A stretch of DNA of 59,354 nt from JACVRM01 sp046262315 (GTDB taxonomy: Bacteria; Actinomycetota; Thermoleophilia; Gaiellales; Gaiellaceae), in the NCBI GenBank assembly GCA_046262315.1, contig JBHEMZ010000090.1, positions 1-59,354 on the forward strand. The letters are read 5' to 3'. Position numbers and translations under genes: made by a program. Shown piece by piece: positions 9,950 through 18,086 of this stretch; the stretch's first letter is position 1; each line of letters starts with the position of its first letter. A model generated the notes under the pieces. It saw only the letters and a list, made by a program, of their open reading frames with translations, did no database searches and had not been told where the DNA came from.

Positions 9950-11086
9950 CTATGGCTCGAGGTCGTACGGGTAGTCCGTCAGGTTCTCGGCCCCGTCCTC
10001 GGTGACGAGCACGATGTCCTCCAAGCGGCAGCCGCCAAAACCCGGGCGGTAGAGGCCGGGCTCGAGGGTGACGACGTCGCCCACGACGAGCTCGTGGTGG
10101 CCCGTCATGCCGAGCGAGGGCTTCTCGTGCACCTCCAAGCCGACCCCGTGCCCGAGCCCGTGGAAGAAGCCTTCCTCTAGCACGGTGCCCGGCTCCTTGG
10201 AGAGCTGCGTCGGATAGCCGTGCTCCTCGAAGAAGCGGCAGACGTCCAGGTGGAAGTCCCGCGCAACGACGCCCGGCCTCAAGGCTGCGTGCGAACGCTT
10301 CAGGGCCTCCAGCACGAGCCGGTGATACTCGCGCAGCTCGTCGGGCGCCGTCCCCACCACGAAGGTGCGCGTCATATCCGAGTAGCAACCCGACTCGCTG
10401 TCCCGAGGAAAGAGATCGAGCACAACCGGCTCGCCGGCCGCGATCCGGCCAGAGCCCATCTCGTGCCCCACGGCGGTCTGCGGCCCGTGCGAGACGATGA
10501 ACACCTCGCCCGTCGCGCCGTGGTCGGCGAAGACGCGCCCGACCGCCGCCTTGATCCGCTCACACGTGAGCGGCTCGGCATCGAGCATGAGCACGCTGCC
10601 GGTCGCATCGGCGCGGCGAAGCAGGGCGCGGGCGGCATCCATCGCTGCTTCGCAGGCGCGCTGCGCACGACGGATCCCGGCGAGCTCGGCCTCGTTCTTC
10701 CGCCGCCGCCGACCGTCGAACAGCGGGACGTCGGGGGTGAGGTCGATGCCGTTCGCGCGCAGGTGGTCGGCCACCGATAGCGGGAATTTGCCCGGGACGG
10801 AGGCGCTCGTGAGGCCCAGGTGACGGCACGCGCGCAGCGCAAGTTCCGCGAGCACCTCGTCATTCGACAGGCCGGCGGCCACCAACTCATCGCGGCCGAG
10901 CTCCTCGAACGGGTGCGTCTCGAGGCTGTCCACACCGCCCAGGCGCGTCAGCTCATGCGAGTAGACCGCGACGTAGCGGCGGCCGTCGTGCTCGGCGTAG
11001 ACGAAATCGTCCGGAACGGGGACGGGCACCTCGTGGCGCATTGCCGGCGAGCCGATCGAGTCGCCGTAGATCAGGACATCGCTCAC
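9950..11086 (-). CDS. M24 family metallopeptidase (Xaa-Pro aminopeptidase-like)
   Basis: The 378-residue protein has a variable N-terminal creatinase-like domain and a C-terminal pita-bread domain. The five metal ligands can be followed: Asp in VVLDLFPRD, Asp in YSDMTRTF, His in FHGLGHGVGLEVHE, Glu in VTLEPGLYRPG and Glu in RLEDIVLV. The family removes N-terminal residues before proline or cleaves related peptides in the cytoplasm. The start is GTG at 11086 with a -10 hexamer upstream. The gap of 109 bases to acs suggests possible but not tight co-transcription. Confidence 0.88.
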   Translation of the reverse strand: MSDVLIYGDSIGSPAMRHEVPVPVPDDFVYAEHDGRRYVAVYSHELTRLGGVDSLETHPFEELGRDELVAAGLSNDEVLAELALRACRHLGLTSASVPGKFPLSVADHLRANGIDLTPDVPLFDGRRRRKNEAELAGIRRAQRACEAAMDAARALLRRADATGSVLMLDAEPLTCERIKAAVGRVFADHGATGEVFIVSHGPQTAVGHEMGSGRIAAGEPVVLDLFPRDSESGCYSDMTRTFVVGTAPDELREYHRLVLEALKRSHAALRPGVVARDFHLDVCRFFEEHGYPTQLSKEPGTVLEEGFFHGLGHGVGLEVHEKPSLGMTGHHELVVGDVVTLEPGLYRPGFGGCRLEDIVLVTEDGAENLTDYPYDLEP

Positions 11087-11095
11087 GGTCGCCAG

Positions 11096-11101
11096 ATGCT
11101 A
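11096..11101 (-). promoter_or_regulatory. TAGCAT, -10 element for the M24 peptidase gene
   Basis: The hexamer lies 9 nt before the GTG at 11086 on the reverse strand. Confidence 0.45.
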
Positions 11102-11216
11102 CTCGGAGCCTCGCGGCGACTCGCCGATTATCACGTCATGCCGCCGCGAACCTGAACCGAACGCCTTCCGACCACGCCGCTGTTTCTCCCGCCGAAGGCC
11201 CTCGGCGGGCCGTGAC

Positions 11217-11222
11217 TAGACT
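11217..11222 (+). promoter_or_regulatory. TAGACT, -10 element for the amidohydrolase gene
   Basis: The hexamer lies 7 nt before the GTG at 11230 and decides that start over the in-frame GTG at 11212, which it overlaps. Confidence 0.5.
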
Positions 11223-11229
11223 CAGCGCC

Positions 11230-12381
11230 GTGGAAGAGGTGCTCGAGCGCGAGCGGGCGCTGATCGCAGCGTACGACCACATGCTGCGAGACGAGCTGCC
11301 TGCCGGAACGGATGTCTTCGACGTTCACGTCCACCTCGGACACGACATCGACGGCTTTCGCGGCGATTACGACGAGCTCGAGGCGACCCAGCGCCACTAC
11401 GGAGTGACACGCGCGTTCATGTTCTGCCTCGACGAGCCCGACCGCCAGCCGGCGTTCCGGGCGGCGAACGACCGCACGCTCGCGTTCGCGGAGCGCTCGC
11501 ACGGGCGGCTGATCCCGTTCGTCCGGCTCGACCTCACCGAGGAGCCCGTCGTGGAGGCGGCGCGCTGCCTCCACCGGGGCGCCCGCGGTATCAAGCTGCA
11601 CCCGCGCGCGCAGCGCTTCATGCTGAATGACGAGCGGCTCGCGCCCATCTTCGAACTCGCGGCCGACCGGCGGGTGCCGATCCTGATCCACGGCGGCCGC
11701 GGACTGCCGCCGATCGCCGACCACCTCTCGCGCCTTGTGGAGCGTTACGACGGGGCCCGGCTCATCATTGCCCACGCCGGCATCGCCGACCTCTCGAACC
11801 TCGTCCACTGCTTCGCCGGCCGGCCCGACGTGTATTTCGACACGTCGGTCTGGAGCCCGCTCGACCTGCTGGCGCTCTACCACAAGGTGTCCCCGGAGCA
11901 GGTTCTGTATGCGTCCGACTATCCGTACGGCCAGCAGCCGGGGTCCCTCCTGATCGCGCTGCGAACAGCAAGGGCCGCAGGACTCGACGAGGCGCAGCTG
12001 CGCGACATGCTCTGTGGCAACGCCGAGCGCATCGCGAGCGGAGGCTCGCAGCCCGAGTTGACCCCGCCGCGCGGCGCCGACACGTTCGCCCAGCCGATCG
12101 CCTTCGCCCGGATCCACCAGTACCTCTCGATGGCGACGCCGCTCCTCTGGACCCGGCAAGCCGACACGGTCGGCGTCCTCGGTCTGGCGCTCAACGCGTG
12201 CCTCGAGCGCGACGGCTACCAGGACGAGCGCGAACGCATCCGCGAGCTGCTCGCGACAGCGCGCGACCTCTGGCGCCTCATTCCCGAGCTCGAGGACGAC
12301 GACGAGCGGCGCCAGATGATGCGAGCCACCTTCCGCATGATCTACCTCGCCGACATCCTGGCGGTCACCGTTGGCGCTTGA
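11230..12381 (+). CDS. amidohydrolase-related TIM-barrel protein
   Basis: The protein (383 aa from the GTG at 11230) has the metal-dependent hydrolase pattern of amidohydrolase family 2: DVFDVHVHLG supplies the first His-x-His, RGIKLHPRAQRF a barrel strand, PILIHGGRGLPP another His, ARLIIAHAGIADL the next, and VLYASDYPYGQ the terminal Asp. The last 120 residues are a helical extension after the barrel. The substrate is unknown; family members are decarboxylases or hydrolases of small organic acids. Its stop overlaps the TTG start of the 2Fe-2S subunit by 11 nt, so it appears to be the first gene of the molybdenum hydroxylase operon. Confidence 0.75.
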   Translation: MEEVLERERALIAAYDHMLRDELPAGTDVFDVHVHLGHDIDGFRGDYDELEATQRHYGVTRAFMFCLDEPDRQPAFRAANDRTLAFAERSHGRLIPFVRLDLTEEPVVEAARCLHRGARGIKLHPRAQRFMLNDERLAPIFELAADRRVPILIHGGRGLPPIADHLSRLVERYDGARLIIAHAGIADLSNLVHCFAGRPDVYFDTSVWSPLDLLALYHKVSPEQVLYASDYPYGQQPGSLLIALRTARAAGLDEAQLRDMLCGNAERIASGGSQPELTPPRGADTFAQPIAFARIHQYLSMATPLLWTRQADTVGVLGLALNACLERDGYQDERERIRELLATARDLWRLIPELEDDDERRQMMRATFRMIYLADILAVTVGA

Positions 12382-12811
12382 GTTGTCCATCAACGGCGGA
12401 CGTCACTCCGTCGACGCTGCGGTCGGCCGCTCGCTCGCGGATGTGCTGCGGGAGGACCTCGGCCTGACGGGGACCAAGATCGGCTGCAACGAGGGCCACT
12501 GCGGCGCCTGCACCGTCCAGCTGGACGGCGTGCCCGTGCTCTCGTGCATCACGCTCGCGCATACGGTTGGGGAGCGTGACGTGACTACGATCGAAGGCCT
12601 CCGCGATCACCCGCTGGTCGGCGCGTTCGTGAGGGCGGACGCGCTCCAGTGCGGCTTCTGCACCCCCGGCCAGATCGTCTCGGCCGCCGCGCTCGTCGAG
12701 GCCAACCCCCACCCCGACCGCGAAGCGATTCATCACGCGATGGCGGGGAACCTCTGCCGCTGCGGAACGTATCCGAGGATCGAGGAGGCAATCAGCACGT
12801 GGCGCGACTGA
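12371..12811 (+). CDS. molybdenum hydroxylase 2Fe-2S subunit (CoxS/XdhC-type)
   Basis: The 146-residue protein has both [2Fe-2S] clusters of this family: the plant-ferredoxin type with Cys39, Cys44, Cys47 and Cys59 (GCNEGHCGACTVQ ... SC) and the helical type with Cys94, Cys97, Cys129 and Cys131 (CGFCTPG ... LCRCGTYP). It passes electrons from the molybdenum centre to the flavin subunit. The start is a TTG overlapping the amidohydrolase end. The end overlaps the large subunit by 13 nt. Confidence 0.92.
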   Translation: MALELSINGGRHSVDAAVGRSLADVLREDLGLTGTKIGCNEGHCGACTVQLDGVPVLSCITLAHTVGERDVTTIEGLRDHPLVGAFVRADALQCGFCTPGQIVSAAALVEANPHPDREAIHHAMAGNLCRCGTYPRIEEAISTWRD

Positions 12812-15120
12812 TCAGGACTGAGAAGGAGGTCGAGGGCCGCTACACCGAGCAATGGGTGGTCGTCGAGGAGGACGCGCTCGACCAGTGGCCGCCAGGCCCC
12901 CAGCAGGTCGTCGGACGGCCGGCGACGCGTCAGGACGGGCCGCAGCGGGCGCGCGGCCAGGCGCGTTACACGGCCGACGTACAGCTCTCCGGGATGCTGC
13001 ACACCGCTGTGCTGCGCAGCCCGCACGCGCGGGCCCGCCTGCGGGGTCTCGACCTCAGCCGCGCGCTGGCCGCCGCCGGAGTCCGCGCCGCGCTCACGCC
13101 CGCCGACCTCGACGGGCCCGCGGCCGGCGGCGAGCACCCGGTCGCGTCGTCCGTCGAACCGCATCCGAGCGAGGTGCTGACCGCCGAGCCCGGGTACGTC
13201 GGCGCACCCGTCGCCGCCATCGCAGCAGACACTTTCGGTCAGGCGCTCGCCGCGCTCGCCCTCGCGGATGCCGACTGGGAGCTGCTCGAGCCGCTGCTCG
13301 ATCCCGATGAAGCCGTGCGGCGGGGCGCGCTGCTGGGCGACCCCCGCCGCTACGAGCGCGGAGATCTGGATCGCGGGCTCGCGGAGGCCGACGTCGTCGT
13401 CGAGGCCGAGTACCGCACGCAGGTCGTCCTCCACAACGCACTCGAGACCCACCAGGCCGTCTGCCACTGGCAGGGCGATGCGCTCGACGTGTACATCTCG
13501 ACCCAGTACATCTGGGGCGTTCGCACCGAGGTCGCCGAAGCGCTCGACATCCCGGCCGACAAGGTGCGCGTCGTCTGCGAGTACATGGGCGGCGGCTTCG
13601 GCGCGAAGAACGGCGCCGGCGATTACACCCTGATCGCCGCGGAGCTCGCGCGGCGGACGGGGCGGCCGGTGCGTTGCGCCCTCACGCGGCGCGAGGAGAA
13701 CGTCGCCACCGGCAACCGCAATGCCACGATCCAGCGGCTCGTCGCTGGCGCACGTGCGGACGGCACGCTCACCGCCCTGGGCGGAGACTTCGTGAACGCC
13801 GTCGGCTACGACGGCTTCTCGGCGTTCACGAGCGGGCCGATGCAGCTCCTCTACGCCTGTCCAAACGTGCGAACGATCGACTACGGCGCGCAGCTCAACA
13901 CACCACCGAACGCAGCGTTCCGAGCGCCGGGGTTCGTGGAGGGCACGTTCGGCCTCGAGTGCCTGCTGGACGAGCTGGCCGCGAAGCTCGACCTCGACCC
14001 GCTCGAGGTTCGGCGCCGCAACCACGCCGACCACGACGCGACCGACGAGCGGCCGTTCTCTTCCAAGCAGCTGATGGAGTGCTACCGCCGTGCCGACGAG
14101 CATTGGGAACGACGGCACGAGGTGCGCGCCCGCTCCGACGAGCGCTGGCGGCACGGTGTCGGTCTCGCCAGCCAGGTCTGGTTCGGAGGGGGCGGCCCGC
14201 CCTCGTACGCGTGGGTGCGCGTCGGCTCGGAAGCGCGCGCGACCGTCGTCACGGCCATGCAGGACATCGGCACGGGCACGCGCACCGCTATGGCGCAGAT
14301 CGCCGCCGAGGAGCTCGGCTTGCCGCTCGAGCGCGTCCAGGTCTCGCTCGGCGACTCGGCGCGCGGCCCGTACGCCGCCATTTCGGCGGGATCGTCGACC
14401 ACCCCCAGCATGGGCCCGGCGGTCCGCGCGGCCGCGGCGGACGCCGCGCGCCAGATCATCGAGATCGCCGCCCAGCGCTACGACCTCGAGGCGCGCGTGC
14501 TGAGCCTTCGCGACGGCCGGATCGTCTCCGCCGACGGGAGCTCGTGGCCGCTGGAGGAGATCGCCGGCCTGCTCGACGACGGGCAGATTCTCGGTACAGG
14601 CGCACGCGGGCCGAACCCGGCCGGTATGCGCGTGCTGACCTTCGGCGTCCAGGTCGCCGAGGTGGCGGTGGACGTCGAGACGGGCGAGGTACGCGTAGAC
14701 CGGATCGCGGCCGTGCACGACGTCGGCCGGGTCATCAACCCCCTCGGCGCTCGCAGTCAGGTTGAGGGCGGCGTCATCCAGGGCCTCGGCCACACGCTCT
14801 TCGAGCAGCGGCTGCTCGACCCGGACAGCGGCGACGTGCTGACGAAGACGCTCGACGCCTACAAGCTGCCGACAATCGCCGACGTCCCCGAGATCGTCGT
14901 CGACTTCGTGGACGTCCCCGACGAGCATTTGACGAATTTGGGCTCGAAGGGGCTGGGGGAGCCGCCGATCATTCCCACCGCCGCTGCGATCGCGAACGCG
15001 ATTCGCGACGCGACAGGCGCCGACGTCCGCTCGCTGCCGCTCACCCGCGAAGAGCTGCTGCGCGCGTTGCGCGAGGCGCGCGAGCGCACGAAGGAGCCGG
15101 TTGAAGCTCCTGCGGCCTGA
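12799..15120 (+). CDS. molybdenum hydroxylase large (molybdopterin-binding) subunit
   Basis: The 773-residue protein starts at a GTG (12799) inside the end of the small-subunit gene. It shows the a/b hammerhead domain (GQARYTADVQLSGMLHTAVL, SPHARARL) and the Mo-pterin domains with YMGGGFGAKNG, the loop NAAFRAPGFVEGTF and the C-terminal catalytic glutamate in GLGEPPIIPTAAAI. The active-site loop is FRAPG rather than the CSFR motif of carbon-monoxide dehydrogenase, so it is a xanthine-dehydrogenase-like or aldehyde/aromatic hydroxylase, not CODH. The gene overlaps the FAD subunit by 20 nt. Substrate cannot be assigned. Confidence 0.9.
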   Translation: MARLIRTEKEVEGRYTEQWVVVEEDALDQWPPGPQQVVGRPATRQDGPQRARGQARYTADVQLSGMLHTAVLRSPHARARLRGLDLSRALAAAGVRAALTPADLDGPAAGGEHPVASSVEPHPSEVLTAEPGYVGAPVAAIAADTFGQALAALALADADWELLEPLLDPDEAVRRGALLGDPRRYERGDLDRGLAEADVVVEAEYRTQVVLHNALETHQAVCHWQGDALDVYISTQYIWGVRTEVAEALDIPADKVRVVCEYMGGGFGAKNGAGDYTLIAAELARRTGRPVRCALTRREENVATGNRNATIQRLVAGARADGTLTALGGDFVNAVGYDGFSAFTSGPMQLLYACPNVRTIDYGAQLNTPPNAAFRAPGFVEGTFGLECLLDELAAKLDLDPLEVRRRNHADHDATDERPFSSKQLMECYRRADEHWERRHEVRARSDERWRHGVGLASQVWFGGGGPPSYAWVRVGSEARATVVTAMQDIGTGTRTAMAQIAAEELGLPLERVQVSLGDSARGPYAAISAGSSTTPSMGPAVRAAAADAARQIIEIAAQRYDLEARVLSLRDGRIVSADGSSWPLEEIAGLLDDGQILGTGARGPNPAGMRVLTFGVQVAEVAVDVETGEVRVDRIAAVHDVGRVINPLGARSQVEGGVIQGLGHTLFEQRLLDPDSGDVLTKTLDAYKLPTIADVPEIVVDFVDVPDEHLTNLGSKGLGEPPIIPTAAAIANAIRDATGADVRSLPLTREELLRALREARERTKEPVEAPAA

Positions 15121-15943
15121 GACACCGGAAGACACGGTTGCCAGTTTAGGCAACGGCTCGGTCGGACTCGCAGGCGGCACGGATCTCGTCCCCCTCCTGC
15201 GTGACGGAATCGTCGCCGCGGACGACCTCGTCGACCTCTCGCAGGCCGTCCCGCGCGGCATTCAGAACGGCCGGGTCGGTGCCGGCACGACACTCGTCGA
15301 GCTCGAGCTCGACCCCGAGATCCCCGAGGTGCTGCGCGAGGCCTGCCGCCTCGCGGCCTCCCCCCAGCTCCGCGCGATGGGGACCGTGGGCGGCAATCTC
15401 CGCCAGGCGACGCGCTGCTGGTACTGGCGACTCAAGTACCCGTGCTACCTGCACGGCGGCGACCGCTGCCATGCGCGCGAGGGAGAGCACCGCGAGCACG
15501 CGATCTTCGGCAACGAGCGCTGTGCGTCGGCGCACCCGTCCGATGTCGCAGCCGCACTCGTAGCGCTCGGTGCCCGCGTCCGTACCACTCGCCGTGAGCT
15601 CACGATCGAGGAGCTCTACCGCCTGCCCACGGACACGGACCGCGACGTGGTCGCGCTCGCGCACGACGAGCTTCTGCTCGAGCTCGAGCTGCCGTCGCCA
15701 GACGCGAGCACCTACCTCAAGGCGATGGACCGGGCGCGCTGGGCGTTCCCGCTCGTCGGCGTCGCTGCGGCGCGCTTCGGCACCGACGTCCGCCTGGCAC
15801 TCGCGGGCGTGGCGCCGATCCCGTGGCTTCTCGCCTCGTCCGATGACCTCGACCGCGCCACGCCGCTTCCCGGCACCGCGTACAAGGTCGAGATCGCCAG
15901 GGCGCTCGTGCGCCGAGCGCTCGCCGCAGTCGGACAGGCCTGA
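15101..15943 (+). CDS. molybdenum hydroxylase FAD subunit with extra 4Fe-4S cysteines
   Basis: The 280-residue protein (TTG start at 15101) has the FAD-binding motifs LAGGTDLVPLLRDG and TVGGNLRQATR of the CoxM/XdhB flavoprotein family. Between them and the next FAD motif (SAHPSDVAAAL) lies an insert with four cysteines (about Cys106, Cys115, Cys123, Cys141: CWYW, PCYL, RCHA, RCAS). This matches the [4Fe-4S]-binding insert known from PaoB and 4-hydroxybenzoyl-CoA reductase flavin subunits. The operon order amidohydrolase, small, large, FAD is tightly overlapped. An extra iron-sulfur cluster is therefore likely, an inference from those families. Confidence 0.88.
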   Translation: MKLLRPETPEDTVASLGNGSVGLAGGTDLVPLLRDGIVAADDLVDLSQAVPRGIQNGRVGAGTTLVELELDPEIPEVLREACRLAASPQLRAMGTVGGNLRQATRCWYWRLKYPCYLHGGDRCHAREGEHREHAIFGNERCASAHPSDVAAALVALGARVRTTRRELTIEELYRLPTDTDRDVVALAHDELLLELELPSPDASTYLKAMDRARWAFPLVGVAAARFGTDVRLALAGVAPIPWLLASSDDLDRATPLPGTAYKVEIARALVRRALAAVGQA

Positions 15944-15955
15944 ACCGGCGGCGGG

Positions 15956-15961
15956 TACGAT
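15956..15961 (+). promoter_or_regulatory. TACGAT, -10 element for the cyclophilin gene
   Basis: The hexamer lies 8 nt before the ATG at 15970, just after the FAD-subunit stop codon, so this gene has its own leaderless promoter. Confidence 0.5.
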
Positions 15962-15969
15962 CCGCCGCC

Positions 15970-16632
15970 ATGCCCGCCCGCGTGGTCGCCCTCGTCCTGC
16001 TGCTCCTGACCTGCGCGGCGTGCGGCGGCGGTGACGACGACAATGGCGACGACGGAGGTGAGGCGCAGGTGACGGCCACGCAGAGCGGGTGCCGCGACGT
16101 GCAGAAGCCTGAGGCCAAACCCGACGGCGGCCAGAAGGCACCTGAAGGCCCGCTCGACACGTCCGAGAAGCCGCGCCTCACGATCTCGACGAACTGCGGC
16201 GACTTCACCATCCAACTCGACCCGAAGCTGGCCCCGGATACGACGGCATCGTTCGTCAAGCTCGCGAAGAGCGGGTTCTTCGACAATACGATCTTCCATC
16301 GCATCGTGCCCGAGTTCGTGATCCAGGGCGGCGACCCGACCGGCTCCGGCATGGGGGGCCCGGGCTACTCGACCGTCGACCGGCCGCCTGCGGACGCCCG
16401 CTACACGAAGGGCGTCGTCGCGATGGCGAAGACTGCCCAGGAGGCGCCCGGGACCTCCGGCAGCCAGTTCTTCGTCGTCACAGGCGCAGACGTCGGCCTG
16501 CCGCCCGACTACGCGATCATCGGCAAGGTGAGCGACGGCCTGGACGTCGTCGAGCGCATCGGCGAGTTGGGCGACGAGACGCAGCAGCCGACGCAGACGA
16601 TCGTGATCGAGAAGGTGACCGTCAACCCGTAG
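15970..16632 (+). CDS. cyclophilin-type peptidyl-prolyl isomerase lipoprotein
   Basis: The 220-residue protein begins with a lipoprotein signal (VVALVLLLLTCAACGGGDDD) and an acidic linker, then a cyclophilin domain: FVKLAKSGFFDNTIFHRIVP, FVIQGGDPTGSGMGGPGY, and SGSQFFVVTGADVGLPPDYA with the active-site Phe, Gln and the FHR arginine visible. It catalyses cis/trans prolyl isomerisation, here on the outer face of the membrane. The domain is of the short bacterial form. The MobA-like gene begins at its stop codon. Confidence 0.9.
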   Translation: MPARVVALVLLLLTCAACGGGDDDNGDDGGEAQVTATQSGCRDVQKPEAKPDGGQKAPEGPLDTSEKPRLTISTNCGDFTIQLDPKLAPDTTASFVKLAKSGFFDNTIFHRIVPEFVIQGGDPTGSGMGGPGYSTVDRPPADARYTKGVVAMAKTAQEAPGTSGSQFFVVTGADVGLPPDYAIIGKVSDGLDVVERIGELGDETQQPTQTIVIEKVTVNP

Positions 16633-17153
16633 TCGCCGCGGTCGTCCTCGCGGCCGGCGCGGCCACGCGCTTCGGGGCGCCCAAACAGCGCATCCTGCTG
16701 GCTGAGGTCCTCGCGCGCCTGCGGCGAAGCTGCATCGAGGACTTGGTCGTCGTCTGGGGCGCCCACCCGCTCGAGACGGCCGAGCGCGCCGTGCGCTGCC
16801 TCGACTGGGAACGCGGACCCGGCGCGTCGCTCCGCTGCGGGCTCGCCGCGCTGCCGCAGGTCGCGGAGGCCGCCGTCATCGTGCTGGCGGACGGGCCCGA
16901 GCTCGCGCCGGAGGCGGTCGACCGCGTCGTCGCGGCGTGGCGCGGACGGGACGTAGACGTCGTGGCCGCCTCGTACGGCGGGGTGCGCGGCCACCCCGTC
17001 GTGCTGGGACGCAGGGCCTGGACGCTCGTCCCGGACGAGGGCGCCCGCTCGCTTCCCGCGTCGCTCGTCCCCTGCGATGACCTCGGCGCGCCGGGTGACG
17101 TGGACTTTCCCCGCGACTTGCCGGAGAGGTTCCGACCGACGCGCGGTGAATGA
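16632..17153 (+). CDS. MobA/MocA-like nucleotidyltransferase without a canonical start codon
   Basis: The frame right after the cyclophilin stop reads VAAVVLAAGAATRFGAPKQ, the nucleotide-binding signature LAAGxxxRFGxxK of molybdenum-cofactor nucleotidyltransferases, and continues with ASLRCGLAALPQ, VIVLADGPELAPEAVD and RGHPVVLGRRAW (the GHPV motif). MocA-type enzymes attach CMP or GMP to molybdopterin, which would serve the molybdenum hydroxylase encoded just upstream. The coordinates start where the conserved frame begins. No ATG, GTG or TTG occurs in this frame before the signature; the first is a TTG at 16743, which would delete it. Either a base is wrong near 16629 or a rare start is used. 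Confidence 0.7.
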   Translation, partial: VAAVVLAAGAATRFGAPKQRILLAEVLARLRRSCIEDLVVVWGAHPLETAERAVRCLDWERGPGASLRCGLAALPQVAEAAVIVLADGPELAPEAVDRVVAAWRGRDVDVVAASYGGVRGHPVVLGRRAWTLVPDEGARSLPASLVPCDDLGAPGDVDFPRDLPERFRPTRGE

Positions 17154-17160
17154 TGGTGCC

Positions 17161-17850
17161 GTGCACGCGCTCAGGATCCTCGACGTCACCGCCGACGACT
17201 CGCCGCTCGAGGCGGCGCGGTCGAAGCGCACTCTCTCGCGCGAAGAGGCTGCCCAGCGAGCCGCGCTCAGCCCGGACGAGGTCGCCTGGCTCGAAGAGGG
17301 GCGGCTCTACCGCTTCGCCACGCCGCAGCGCGCCGTGGGCGCGATCGTCGCCTACGCGGCCGGGCTCGGCGTCGAGCATCGGGAGGCGCTCGAGCTCGCG
17401 GGCCGCCCCGTCCCACCGCTCCCGCCCGACACGATGCGCGCGCGGCTCTTCGCCGGGGCGGCCGTCCTGACCGTGATCGCCCTGCTCGCCGCGACCTTCG
17501 CGCTCGTGCGCCTCGGCGGAAGCGACGGCGACTCCCGGGCAAGCGCCACCCTACCGCCCACCTGGCGCGTCGAGGTGGACGTCCTGAACGGCTCCGGCGA
17601 CCGCAACTACACCCAGAAGGTCGCCGACCGGATCGGTGGACTCGCCTACAACCTCGGGCACGTGCGAAAGGCGGGCCGCTTCGACTATCCGGAGACCGCC
17701 GTCTACTACCCGCCCGGAGCACAGGCGCTTGCAAAGCGCCTGGCGGCGAAGCTCTGCGTGCCGACGAAGCCGCTCCCCGGCGGCAAGCGCAAGAACCGCC
17801 TGGTCGTTATCGTCGGACCGCCGACGGTCGACGCGGCCGCCGACTGCTAG
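17161..17850 (+). CDS. membrane protein with N-terminal HTH-like and C-terminal LytR_C domain
   Basis: The protein begins with a cytoplasmic helical part resembling a truncated helix-turn-helix (SKRTLSREEAAQRAALSPDE, VAWLEEGRLYRFATPQRAV) of the RodZ type, followed by one membrane segment (AAVLTVIALLAATFALVRLG) and an extracellular LytR C-terminal domain (WRVEVDVLNGSGDRNYTQKV, AVYYPPGAQALAKRLA, NRLVVIVGPP). It may act in cell-wall assembly, as proposed for LytR_C proteins. The start is GTG 17161 or 17146; the latter overlaps the MobA-like stop. AATGAT precedes 17161 by 6 nt. Confidence 0.7.
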   Translation: MHALRILDVTADDSPLEAARSKRTLSREEAAQRAALSPDEVAWLEEGRLYRFATPQRAVGAIVAYAAGLGVEHREALELAGRPVPPLPPDTMRARLFAGAAVLTVIALLAATFALVRLGGSDGDSRASATLPPTWRVEVDVLNGSGDRNYTQKVADRIGGLAYNLGHVRKAGRFDYPETAVYYPPGAQALAKRLAAKLCVPTKPLPGGKRKNRLVVIVGPPTVDAAADC

Positions 17851-18086
17851 AGCGGCGTTCGCAGCGCCGCAAGCCGCGCCTTCAGCTCGGGCGCCATCGG
17901 CTCGACAACCGACTGCCGCACGAACCGGCGCAGTTCCACCTCGAAGCGGTAGCGCTTCCGGCAGTACTCGCAGCCGTCGAGGTGACGCTCCGCCGCAGCC
18001 TGCTCGGCGCTCGTCAGCTCACGGTCGAGGTACGGCTGAAGCATCTCCTCGCATTGCTCGCATGGATCGTCGTTTGCGAACCTCAC
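17847..18086 (-). CDS. zinc-binding anti-sigma factor (zf-HC2)
   Basis: The 79-residue protein carries the ZAS motif HLDGCEYC (His35, Cys39, Cys42) and an N-terminal CEQC pair (Cys9, Cys12), as in RsrA-type anti-sigma factors that release their sigma factor on thiol oxidation. It has no membrane segment, so it acts in the cytoplasm. Its start overlaps the stop of the sigma-factor gene by 4 nt, giving the usual sigma/anti-sigma pair. Redox sensing is an inference from the cysteine pattern. Confidence 0.85.
   Translation of the reverse strand: MRFANDDPCEQCEEMLQPYLDRELTSAEQAAAERHLDGCEYCRKRYRFEVELRRFVRQSVVEPMAPELKARLAALRTPL

Noticed and set aside
12799..15943. Aerobic carbon-monoxide dehydrogenase (CoxMSL)
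   Set aside because: The large subunit has FRAPG in place of the CSFR active-site loop, and the FAD subunit has an extra cysteine insert not found in CoxM.
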